A stretch of DNA of 64,000 nt from Inia geoffrensis (taxonomy: Eukaryota > Chordata > Mammalia > Artiodactyla > Iniidae). The position numbers and the translations under genes were made by a program. Positions 1-10,200 of this stretch are shown in pieces. The notes below the pieces were generated by a model. The model worked only from the letters and a program-made list of their open reading frames with translations, did not search any database and was not told where the DNA came from. The stretch spans positions 310,001 through 374,000 of the forward strand of contig JAZAQT010000526.1 of NCBI GenBank assembly GCA_036417435.1, given 5' to 3'. Positions within the stretch are counted from its first letter, which is position 1, and each line of letters starts with the position of its first letter.

Positions 1-204
1 CAGGCCATGGAGAACCGGCAGCCTTGTTAAGCTGATGGGCGGGATGTAAATTGCCAACAGCCAATCTGGAGAAGTGGATGGTGTTTCCTGGAACAAAGAA
101 AAAAACAAGGTAGAGAGCCTAGGGCACTTCCACTTATGGTGCTATAGATTCGGAAAATTTAAATGAAAAAGACACAGCCACACCAAAGTTTGGGGCTGCT
201 CTGT

Positions 205-785
205 GTACGGGATCCTTGACTATGGTACAACTTTAATAGCCCAGAAAGAGAAAAATGGATATAGAAGTTGTGCTACATCCCTACAATGGAATATCACTCA
301 ACAATGAAATCCATGGCAACACACCAGTAGCAGCATAATGAGAGGATTTAGTTATGATGATTCTAAGTGAAATAAGTCACACAGAAAAAGAAACATCATA
401 AGATATCACTAATACCGGGAATGTAAACACGGCTACGTGTGAACTGCATTACAAAACACAACAGAGTCTCACATTTACAAAAGAAACTTATGCTTGCTTA
501 AGGGGAAAGGAGAGTGGGGAGGCTGCATAAAACCAGAGGTTCATATTAGGACAGATACCATTCCATAAGCCAAATATATATTAGACAAGACCTACTCCTT
601 GCTCAACGAAATGGACTCAACACCCCGTATTCAAAACCTAGGAATATGCCTGACTATGAAGAAAATTAAAACCCATACATTTATAGGTCTCCATAAGAAA
701 ATCATTTGTGTACAGCACCATACACACAGCAGTGTCAATAAGCTAAATCCCCTTATAAAAATAAATTTGAAAAACAAAACACAAG
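205..785 (+). repeat. L1-derived segment inside the satellite monomer (representative copy)
   Basis: Seen: this stretch aligns by eye, in order, with the end of a mammalian L1. It carries a match to the late ORF2 text around the ATGGATATAGAAG and TACAATGGAATATCAC motifs (about 250-300), then AAGTGAAATAAGTCACACAG (near 366), then the 3'UTR-like GATATCACTAAT (near 401), AAGGGGAAAGGAGAG (near 500) and ATTAGACAAGACCTACTCC (near 580), and ends in TATAAAAATAAATTTGAAAAA (near 755-775), which looks like a decayed A-rich tail. Much clearer L1 ends at 9301-10030 and 14042-14225 give an internal comparison. The same segment occurs 376 to 956 bp after each dyad start. Known: I recall a late-1990s report that L1 is a basic component of cetacean heterochromatic satellites. 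No coding capacity remains. Confidence 0.8.
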
Positions 786-1394
786 GACTGTGAAATAGAG
801 AGAAATTCTTAAATAAGTCCTTCAGGGCTTGTGAGGAATCTTGGATTTACCACCTCTACATCCACAGCTGGGGGAGAGATAAGGCTGGACACTTGGGGCT
901 GATACTATTGGTGAGGGAATGCAGACCCTTTGAGGTAATGGTGCATGGTTCCCATTCCACGGGTCCCAAATCTCCACGTTTAAGGGATTTATCCTTCAGC
1001 TAAAATATGCATGGAAAACCCAGAATATGGTCCACGAAGTGATCAGGCATAATTTCTAAAACTCATCGCCATTTTCGCCCCCTGATACTCGAGTTCGCCG
1101 TTCCAGATGCGATATTAACATTCTCCCCACTTGGAGAGTCAGGGCCTTTGACCTCTTGTTTGGCACAGTTTGCAATTTCTGTGGAAGATGAACAGGAATA
1201 AGGAGAACCAATGAGCGGCTAACTCGATGTGTTTGGACGGGCACATTGAACTCTGATTTCCCTACAGGAAGAAGAATTCACCAAAGGCTCAGCGTGCCAT
1301 GCCGGAACGAGATTAGGGCCTGAAGCAATTCTTCGGGTTTTCGTTCAGCTCACAAGAAAGCGAGTTGAGAAAAGGGGATCTTTGGCACTGTAAC

Positions 1395-1652
1395 TCACAA
1401 TCCTGCAGAGTTCCAAATGACCCCTATCATCCAAAAATTTATTGAAGGAAGGCTGTGAAGAGGACTTGAACGCGACGCAGAATTGCAGAAAACAGATATC
1501 AGGGGGTAGATAAGAATTGCTCTGAAAGCGTAGGAAAAGAGGCAGCAGTTCGACAGTGATGCACTTGGCCAAAAAGGGCGTATGCGTTTTTTCCTGAATA
1601 TATTCAGGAAAAAACGCATACGCCCTTTTTGGCCAACCAAGCAAGCCTGCAA
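1395..1652 (-). other. Recurrent 85-codon open frame across the palindrome (probably non-coding)
   Basis: Seen: an 85-codon frame starting just outside the dyad (ATG at 1650-1652) and reading leftward through it. It recurs at the same length in every homogeneous monomer. A second, overlapping frame of 106 codons (1345-1665) recurs likewise. A much-diverged monomer keeps the 85-codon frame open at the same length (15954-16211), and another diverged monomer keeps it at 89 codons (8339-8608). I see no signal peptide, domain or motif that I recognise; the arginine- and lysine-rich stretch is simply the translated palindrome. Persistence in homogeneous copies follows from homogenisation. Persistence in diverged copies is mildly surprising but could be chance. 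Not called as a gene. Confidence 0.2.
1565..1636. repeat. 72-bp perfect palindrome of the satellite monomer (representative)
   Basis: Seen: a 36-nt arm followed directly, with no spacer, by its exact reverse complement. The outer ends are TTGGCC and GGCCAA, and the centre is CTGAATATATTCAG, with the axis between 1600 and 1601. Symmetry stops abruptly on both sides (C at 1564 and C at 1637). One copy occurs per monomer. Dyad starts are 1565, 3301, 5037, 6773, 8509 (decayed), 14374 (decayed), 16124 (decayed), 17854, 19589, 21325, 23061, 24797, 26534, 28270, 30006, 31742, 33478, 35215, 36951, 38683, 40419, 42155, 43891, 45627, 47363, 49099, 50835, 52571, 54307, 56043, 57779, 59515, 61251 and 62987. 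Copies at 19589, 26534 and 35215 carry one central change (ATAGAT). Copies at 23061 and 30006 carry one arm change (GAGCG for GGGCG). Inference: able to form a cruciform or hairpin; function unknown. Confidence 0.97.
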
Positions 1653-4600
1653 TGGAAATCCGCACTACAAGGAAGTCTCACTTCCCACCGATCCAAAGGG
1701 CCGTCCGAAAAAAGTGTAAAATCCAGAGAGGCAGGACAGGCCATGGAGAACCGGCAGCCTTGTTAAGCTGATGGGCGGGATGTAAATTGCCAACAGCCAA
1801 TCTGGAGAAGTGGATGGTGTTTCCTGGAACAAAGAAAAAAACAAGGTAGAGAGCCTAGGGCACTTCCACTTATGGTGCTATAGATTCGGAAAATTTAAAT
1901 GAAAAAGACACAGCCACACCAAAGTTTGGGGCTGCTCTGTGTACGGGATCCTTGACTATGGTACAACTTTTATAGCCCAGAAAGAGAAAAATGGATATAG
2001 AAGTTGTGGTACATCCCTACAATGGTATATCACTCAACAATGAAATCAATGGCAACAGACCAGTAGCAGCATAATGAGAGGATTTAGTTATGATGATTCT
2101 AAGTGAAATAAGTCACACAGAAAAAGAAACATCATAAGATATCACTAATACCGGGAATGTAAACACGGCTACGTGTGAACTGCATTACAAAACACAACAG
2201 AGTCTCACATTTACAAAAGAAACTTATGCTTGCTTAAGGGGAAAGGAGAGTGGGGAGGCTGCATAAAACCAGAGGTTCATATTAGGACAGATACCATTCC
2301 ATAAGCCAAATATATATTAGACAAGACCTACTCCTTGCTCAACGAAATGGACTCAACATCCCGTATTCAAAACCTAGGAAAATGCCTGACTATGAAGAAA
2401 ATTAAAACCCATACATTTATAGGTCTCCATAAGAAAATCATTTGTGTACAGCACCATACACACAGCAGTGTCAATAAGCTAAATCCCCTTATAAAAATAA
2501 ATTTGAAAAACAAAACACAAGGACTGTGAAATAGAGAGAAATTCTTAAATAAGTCCTTCAGGGCTTGTGAGGAATCTTGGATTTACCACCTCTACATCCA
2601 CAGCTGGGGGAGAGATAAGGCTGGACACTTGGGGCTGATAGTATTGGTGAGGGAATGCAGACCCTTTGAGGTAATGGTGCATGGTTCCCATTCCACGGGT
2701 CCCAAATCTCCACGTTTAAGGGATTTATCCTTCAGCTAAAATATGCATGGAAAACCCAGAATATGGTCCACGAAGTGATCAGGCATAATTTCTAAAACTC
2801 ATCGCCATTTTCGCCCCCTGATACTCGAGTTCGCCGTTCCAGATGCGATATTAACATTCTCCCCACTTGGAGAGTCAGTGCCTTTGACCTCTTGTTTGGC
2901 ACAGTTTGCAATTTCTGTGGAAGATGAACAGGAATAAGGAGAACCAATGAGCGGCTAACTCGATGTGTTTGGACGGGCACATTGAACTCTGATTTCCCTA
3001 CAGGAAGAAGAATTCACCAAAGGCTCAGCGGGCCATGCCGGAACGAGATTAGGGCCTGAAGCAATTCTTCGGGTTTTCGGTCAGCTCACAAGAAAGCGAG
3101 TTGAGAAAAGGAGATCTTTGGCACTGTAACTCACAATCCTGCAGAGTTCCAAATGACCCCTATCATCCAAAAATTTATTGAAGGAAGGCTGTGAAGAGGA
3201 CTTGAACGCGACGCAGAATTGCAGAAAACAGACATCAGGGGGTAGATAAGAATTGCTCTGAAAGCGTAGGAAAAGAGGCAGCAGTTCGACAGTGATGCAC
3301 TTGGCCAAAAAGGGCGTATGCGTTTTTTCCTGAATATATTCAGGAAAAAACGCATACGCCCTTTTTGGCCAACCAAGCAAGCCTGCAATGGAAATCCGCA
3401 CTACAAGGAAGTCTCACTTCCCACCGATCCAAAGGGCCGTCCGAAAAAAGTGTAAAATCCAGAGAGGCAGGACAGGCCATGGAGAACCGGCAGCCTTGTT
3501 AAGCTGATGGGCGGGATGTAAATTGCCAACAGCCAATCTGGAGAAGTGGATGGTGTTTCCTGGAACAAAGAAAAAAACAAGGTAGAGAGCCTAGGGCACT
3601 TCCACTTATGGTGCTATAGATTCGGAAAATTTAAATGAAAAAGACACAGCCACACCAAAGTTTGGGGCTGCTCTGTGTACGGGATCCTTGACTATGGTAC
3701 AACTTTTATAGCCCAGAAAGAGAAAAATGGATATAGAAGTTGTGGTACATCCCTACAATGGTATATCACTCAACAATGAAATCAATGGCAACAGACCAGT
3801 AGCAGCATAATGAGAGGATTTAGTTATGATGATTCTAAGTGAAATAAGTCACACAGAAAAAGAAACATCATAAGATATCACTAATACCGGGAATGTAAAC
3901 ACGGCTACGTGTGAACTGCATTACAAAACACAACAGAGTCTCACATTTACAAAAGAAACTTATGCTTGCTTAAGGGGAAAGGAGAGTGGGGAGGCTGCAT
4001 AAAACCAGAGGTTCACATTAGGACAGATACCATTCCATAAGCCAAATATATATTAGACAAGACCTACTCCTTGCTCAACCAAATGGACTCAACACCCAGT
4101 ATTCAAAACCTTGGAATATGCCTGACTATGAAGAAAATTAAAACCCATACATTTATAGGTCTCCATAAGAAAATCATTTGTGTACAGCACCATACACACA
4201 GCCGTGTCAATAAGCTAAATCCCCTTATAAAAATAAATTTGAAAAACAAAACACAAGGACTGTGAAATAGAGAGAAATTCTTAAATAAGTCCTTCAGGGC
4301 TTGTGAGGAATCTTGGATTTACCACCTCTACATCCACAGCTGGGGGAGAGATAAGGCTGGACAATTGGGGCTGATACTATTGGTGAGGGAATGCAGACCC
4401 TTTGAGGTAATGGTGCATGGTTCCCATTCCACGGGTCCCAAATCTCCACGTTTAAGGGATTTATCCTTCAGCTAAAATATGCATGGAAAACCCAGAATAT
4501 GGTCCACGAAGTGATCAGGCATAATTTCTAAAACTCATCGCCATTTTCGCACCCTGATACTCGAGTTCGCCGTTCCAGATGCGATATTAACATTCTCCCC

Positions 4601-7600
4601 ACTTGGAGAGTCAGTGCCTTTGACCTCTTGTTTGGCACAGTTTGCAATTTCTGTGGAAGATGAACAGGAATAAGGAGAACCAATGAGCGGCTAACTCGAT
4701 GTGTTTGGACGGGCACATTGAACTCTGATTTCCCTACAGGAAGAAGAATTCACCAAAGGCTCAGCGGGCCATGCCGGAACGAGATTAGGGCCTGAAGCAA
4801 TTCTTCGGGTTTTCGGTCAGCTCACAAGAAAGCAAGTTGAGAAAAGGAGATCTTTGGCACTGTAACTCACAATCCTGCAGAGTTCCAAATGACCCCTATC
4901 ATCCAAAAATTTATTGAAGGAAGGCTGTGAAGAGGACTTGAACGCGACGCAGAATTGCAGAAAACAGATATCAGGGGGTAGATAAGAATTGCTCTGAAAG
5001 CGTAGGAAAAGAGGCAGCAGTTCGACAGTGATGCACTTGGCCAAAAAGGGCGTATGCGTTTTTTCCTGAATATATTCAGGAAAAAACGCATACGCCCTTT
5101 TTGGCCAACCAAGCAAGCCTGCAATGGAAATCCGCACTACAAGGAAGTCTCACTTCCCACCGATCCAAAGGGCCGTCCGAAAAAAGTGTAAAATCCAGAG
5201 AGGCAGGACAGGCCGTGGAGAACCGGCAGCCTTGTTATGCTGATGGGCGGGATGTAAATTGCCAACAGCCACTCTGGAGAAGTGGATGGTGTTTCCTGGA
5301 ACAAAGAAAAAACCAAGCTAGAGAGCCTAGGGCACTTCCACTTATGGTGCTATAGATTCGGAAAATTTAAATGAAAAAGACACAGCCACACCAAAGTTTG
5401 GGGCTGCTCTGTGTACGGGATCCTTGACTATGGTACAACTTTAATAGCCCAGAAAGAGAAAAATGGATATAGAAGTTGTGGTACATCCCTACAATGGAAT
5501 ATCACTCAACAATGAAATCCATGGCAACACACCAGTAGCAGCATAATGAGAGGATTTAGTTATGATGATTCTAAGTGAAATAAGTCACACAGAAAAAGAA
5601 ACATCATAAGATATCCCTAATACCGGGAATGTAAACACGGCTACGTGTGAACTGCATTACAAAACACAACAGAGTCTCACATTTACAAAAGAAACTTATG
5701 CTTGCTTAAGGGGAAAGGAGAGTGGGGAGGCTGCATAAAACCAGAGGTTCATATTAGGACAGATACCATTCCATAAGCCAAATATATATTAGACAAGACC
5801 TACTCCTTGCTCAACGAAATGGACTCAACACCCCGTATTCAAAACCTAGGAATATGCCTGACTATGAAGAAAATTAAAACCCATACATTTATAGGTCTCC
5901 ATAAGAAAATCATTTGTGTACAGCACCATACACACAGCAGTGTCAATAAGCTAAATCCCCTTATAAAAATAAATTTGAAAAACAAAACACAAGGACTGTG
6001 AAATAGAGAGAAATTCTTAAATAAGTCCTTCAGGGCTTGTGAGGAATCTTGGATTTACCACCTCTACATCCACAGCTGGGGGAGAGATAAGGCTGGACAC
6101 TTGGGGCTGATACTATTGGTGAGGGAATGCAGACCCTTTGAGGTAATGGTGCATGGTTCCCATTCCACGGGTCCCAAATCTCCACGTTTAAGGGATTTAT
6201 CCTTCAGCTAAAATATGCATGGAAAACCCAGAATATGGTCCACGAAGTGATCAGGCATAATTTCTAAAACTCATCGCCATTTTCGCCCCCTGATACTCGA
6301 GTTCGCCGTTCCAGATGCGATATTAACATTCTCCCCACTTGGAGAGTCAGGGCCTTTGACCTCTTGTTTGGCACAGTTTGCAATTTCTGTGGAAGATGAA
6401 CAGGAATAAGGAGAACCAATGAGCGGCTAACTCGATGTGTTTGGACGGGCACATTGAACTCTGATTTCCCTACAGGAAGAAGAATTCACCAAAGGCTCAG
6501 CGTGCCATGCCGGAACGAGATTAGGGCCTGAAGCAATTCTTCGGGTTTTCGTTCAGCTCACAAGAAAGCGAGTTGAGAAAAGGGGATCTTTGGCACTGTA
6601 ACTCACAATCCTGCAGAGTTCCAAATGACCCCTATCATCCAAAAATTTATTGAAGGAAGGCTGTGAAGAGGACTTGAACGCGACGCAGAATTGCAGAAAA
6701 CAGATATCAGGGGGTAGATAAGAATTGCTCTGAAAGCGTAGGAAAAGAGGCAGCAGATCGACAGTGATGCACTTGGCCAAAAAGGGCGTATGCGTTTTTT
6801 CCTGAATATATTCAGGAAAAAACGCATACGCCCTTTTTGGCCAACCAAGCAAGCCTGCAATGGAAATCCGCACTACAAGGAAGTCTCACTTCCCACCGAT
6901 CGAAAGGGCCGTCCGAAAAAAGTGTAAAATCCAGAGAGGCAGGACAGGCCGTGGAGAACCGGCAGCCTTGTTATGCTGATGGGCGGGATGTAAATTGCCA
7001 ACAGCCACTCTGGAGAAGTGGATGGTGTTTCCTGGAACAAAGAAAAAACCAAGCTAGAGAGCCTAGGGCACTTCCACTTATGGTGCTATAGATTCGGAAA
7101 ATTTAAATGAAAAAGACACAGCCACACCAAAGTTTGGGGCTGCTCTGTGTACGGGATCCTTGACTATGGTACAACTTTAATAGCCCAGAAAGAGAAAAAT
7201 GGATATAGAAGTTGTGGTACATCCCTACAATGAAATATCACTCAACAATGAAATCAATGGCAACAGACCAGTAGCAGCATAATGAGAGGATTTAGTTATG
7301 ATGATTCTAAGTGAAATAAGTCACACAGAAAAAGAAACATCATAAGATATCACTAATACCGGGAATGTAAACACGGCTACGCGTGAGCTGCATTTCAAAA
7401 CAAAACAGAGTCTCACATTTACAAAAGAAACTTAGGCTTGCTTAAGGGTAAAGGAGAGTGCGGAGGCTGCATAAAACCAGAGGTTGACATTAGGACAGAT
7501 ACCATTCCATAAGCCAAATGTTTATTAGACAAGACCTACTCCTCGCTCAACCATATGGACTCAACGCCCCGAATTCAAAACCTAGGAATATACCTGACTA

Positions 7601-8270
7601 TGAAGAAAATTAAAACCCATACATTTATAGGTCTCCATAAGAAAATCATTTGTGTACAGCACCATACGCACAGCAGTGTCAATAAGCTAAATCCCCTTAT
7701 AAAAATAAATTTGAAAAACAAAACACAAGGACTGTGAAATAGAGAGAAATTCTTAAATAAGTCCTTCAGGGCTTGTGAGGAATCTTGGATTTACCACCTC
7801 TACATCCACAGCTGGGGGAGAGATAAGGCTGGACACTTGGGGCTGATAGTATTGGTGAGGGAATGCAGACCCTTTGAGGTAATGGTGCATGGTTCCCATT
7901 CCACGGGTCCCAAATCTCCACGCTTAAGGGATTTATCCTTCAGCTAAAATATGCATGGAAAACCCAGAATATGGTCCACGAAGTGATCAGGCATAATTTC
8001 TAAAACTCATCGCCATTTTCGCCCCCTGATACTCGAGTTCGCCGTTCCAGATGCGATATTAACATTCTCCCCACTTGGAGAGTCAGGGCCTTTGACCTCT
8101 TGTTTGGCACAGTTTGCAATTTCTGTGGAAGATGAACAGGAATAAGGAGAACCAATGAGCGGCTAACTCGATGTGTTTGGACGGGCACATTGAACTCTGA
8201 TTTCCCTACAGGAAGAAGAATTCACCAAAGGCTCAGCGTGCCATGCCGGAACGAGATTAGGGCCTGAAGC

Positions 8271-9300
8271 AATTTTTTGGGTTTGTGGTCAGCTCACAAC
8301 AAAGCGAGTTGAGAAAAGGAGATTTTTGGCACTGTTACTCACAATCCTGCAGAGTTCCAAATGACCACTATCATCCAAAAATTTATTGAAGGAAGGCTGT
8401 GAAGAGGACTGGAACGTGACGCAGAATTGCAGAAAACAGATATCCGGTGGTAGATTAAAATTGCTCTGAAAGTAAAAGAAAAGAGGCAGCACTTCGACAA
8501 TGATACACTTAGCCAAAAAGGGCGTATGTGCTTTTTCCTGAATATATTCCAGAAAAAACGCATACACTCTTTTTGGCCAACAAACAAGCCTGTAATGGAA
8601 ATTTGCACTACAATGAAGTCTCACTTCCCACCGCTTTAAAGTGTCGTCTGAAAAAAGTGTAAAATCCCGAGAGACAGGACTGGCCATGGAGTACAGGGAG
8701 CTTGGTTATGCTGATTGGCGGGATGTAAATTGCCAACGAGTACTGTGGAGATGTGTATGGTGTTTCCTGAAACATCTAAAAATCAAAGCCACAGAGCCTA
8801 GGGCACTTCCACTTATGATCCTATAGCTTAGGAAAATTTAAAGGAGGAAGACACAGCCACCCCAATATTTAGGACTGCTGTGTTTTCAGCAATGTCCACT
8901 ACAGTACAATTTATATATCCTGGACAGAAAAAAATGGATAAAGACCTTGTGCTTCTTTTGTATAATGAAATATCACTCAACAGTGATATTAATGTAATCA
9001 GGCCTGTAGAAGCAAAATGAATGGATTCCAGTACGATGATTCTATGTGAAATAAGTCACACAGAAAAAGAAAATTATTATGTTATCACTAATAAAAGGAA
9101 TGTAAACTTGGCTACACATGAACTGAATTACAAAACAGAACAGAGTCTCACTTTTAGGAAACAATCTTATGCTTTTTTTAAGGGGAAAGTTGAGTTGGGG
9201 TGCGTCATAAAACCAGAGATTGAAATTAGCCCAAAAACCATTCCATAAGCCAAGTATGTAATAGACAGGACCTACTCCTTGCTCAAAGAAATAAACTCAA
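8271..9300 (+). repeat. Diverged edge monomer, truncated (right end of left array)
   Basis: Seen: from about 8271 the satellite text drifts quickly from the consensus. The dyad at 8509-8580 keeps its 72-bp length but has about seven arm mismatches. The L1-derived part (about 8885-9300) is recognisable through its AAGTCACACAGAAAAAGAAA and CCTACTCCTTGCTCAA motifs. Satellite homology stops near 9300, about 790 bp after the dyad start, where an L1 end begins. Decline already starts inside the preceding unit (variants such as GCGTGAGCTGCATTTC near 7381). Inference: old edge copy no longer reached by homogenisation. Confidence 0.85.
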
Positions 9301-10030
9301 CAATGAAGTATCACGTCACACCTGTTAGAATGGGCATTATCAGAAATTCTGCAAACAACAAATGCTCGAATGGTGTGGAGAAAAGGAAACCTCTTCCACT
9401 ATTGTAGGGAATGTAAATTGATACAGTTACAATAGAGAACAGCATGGAGGTTCCTTAAAAACTAACCATAAGTTACCATATGATCCAGCCATCTCACTCC
9501 TGGGCATATATCCAGAAAAAAAACAAAAATAAAGAGGAGGCTTTCACCACAAAGTTCATTGCATCACTATAATAGCCAGGTAATGGAAGCAACCTAAATG
9601 TCCACAGACACATGAATGCATAAAGAGATGATACATATATAAAATGGAATATTATTCAGCCATAAGAATGAATGAAGTTGGATCATTTGTAGAGATGTCC
9701 ATGGATCTAGAGACTGTCATAGAGAGTGAAGTATGTCAGAAAGAGAAAAACAAATATTGTATATGAATGCATATATGTGGAACCTAGAAAAATTGTGCAG
9801 ATGAACCAGTTTGCAAGGCAGAAATAGAGCAACAGATGTAGAGAAAAAAACATATGGACATCAAGTGGGGAAAGCTGTGGGGGTTAGGTGGTGGGAGGAG
9901 TTGAGAGATTCAGATTGGCATTTATATGTATAAAATAGATAACCAATAGATAAATAGATAACCAAGTGTAAAATAGATAACCAATAAAAACCTGCTGTAT
10001 AAAAAACTAAAATATATTTCAAAATTTAAA
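9301..10030 (+). mobile_element. Truncated LINE-1, 3' end (ORF2 tail plus 3'UTR)
   Basis: Seen: 9301-9700 reads as the familiar end of mammalian L1 ORF2, with motifs such as GTGTGGAGAAAAGG near 9376, GGGAATGTAAATTGATACAG near 9408, CTGGGCATATATCCAG near 9500 and AAAATGGAATATTATTCAGCC near 9641. Then comes AGTGAAGTATGTCAGAAAGAG near 9725 and a 3'UTR-like part with TGTAAAATAGATAACCAA, ending in A-rich sequence near 10000-10030. It is heavily 5'-truncated with in-frame stops, so it is a dead copy. It lies in the same orientation as the L1-derived part of the neighbouring satellite, but joins it at a different L1 position, so this is not one continuous element. A short internal reiteration of the motif ATAGATAACCAA spans about 9931-9990. 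Confidence 0.9.
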
Positions 10031-10200
10031 AAACAAAACAGAAAAAAAGGTTCTTCCCTTCACATACGTGCATTTATATGAATACATTATTTCCATGCTT
10101 ATATCTGTAAATACAAAAAAGAGGAATAAAATCTACCTAGAACCCAAAATAAAGAAAAAAAAAAAAAAAAACTAAACAGAAACCACCAGTTACACAGAGG
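10031..10200. other. AT-rich stretch with a 19-nt poly-A run
   Basis: Seen: AT-rich DNA with an uninterrupted run of 19 A at 10155-10173 preceded by AATAAAG. This could be the tail of the L1 beginning at 9301, reached through about 120 bp of unrecognised 3' sequence, or the tail of a separate small retroposon. I see no short target-site duplication that I can pair confidently. No gene. Confidence 0.4.

Larger units (their letters stand above)
286..6772 (+). repeat. Three-monomer higher-order repeat in the left array (5,208-bp period)
   Basis: Seen: the partial monomer ending at 1564 and the monomer 5037-6772 share private variants absent from the two monomers between them. Examples are AATCCATGG with ACACACC near 305-325 and 5515-5533, GTCAGGGCC near 1138 and 6346, CGTGCCATG near 1291 and 6499, CGTTCAGCTC near 1341 and 6549, and AAAGGGGATC near 1371 and 6579. 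The offset is 5,208 bp, three units. The intervening monomers instead share TGTTAAGC (near 1760 and 3496) and ATGGTATATC. The match weakens before about 286, where the two copies carry different variants. Inference: a higher-order unit amplified as a block and then partly scrambled by exchange. Confidence 0.6.
1..8270 (+). repeat. Left satellite array, homogeneous part (1,736-bp monomers)
   Basis: Seen: head-to-tail copies of one 1,736-bp unit. Using the central dyad as the phase marker, dyads start at 1565, 3301, 5037 and 6773, exactly 1,736 bp apart, and a fifth, decayed one starts at 8509. Copies differ by only a few percent at most. Each unit carries the same landmarks: CTCGAG near 1087, CTGCAG near 1403, GGATCC near 209 and AGATCT in most copies. 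Known family (from memory): unit length and L1 content fit the common cetacean satellite of non-delphinid whales. Inference: heterochromatic, non-coding. The window opens inside a unit, so the array continues to the left. Small open frames recurring at 599-793, 1056-1244, 1345-1665 and equivalents are repeats of the same non-coding text and are not annotated as genes. Confidence 0.95.

Noticed and set aside
27..52. CENP-B box
   Set aside because: GGGCGGGAT supplies only the CGGG half. The TTCG half and the central A of the consensus are missing, and the other TTCG occurrences (near 1092 and 1333) also fail. No match was found on either strand.
1565..1636. Palindrome as a transcription terminator or a CRISPR repeat
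   Set aside because: The context is mammalian satellite, the spacing is 1.7 kb with homogeneous intervening sequence rather than unique spacers, and there is no associated gene.
1565..1636. Palindrome as an inserted miniature foldback transposon
   Set aside because: No flanking target-site duplication (GATGCAC on the left, CCAAGC on the right), it is present at the same place in every unit including the oldest, and no unit has an empty site.
8289..8687. 132-codon minus-strand frame as a gene
   Set aside because: It is the decayed edge-monomer counterpart of the recurrent 106-codon frame; the extension comes from loss of the upstream stop.
9301..10030. Active L1
   Set aside because: Only the 3' end is present, with stops in the ORF2 frame and a decayed tail.
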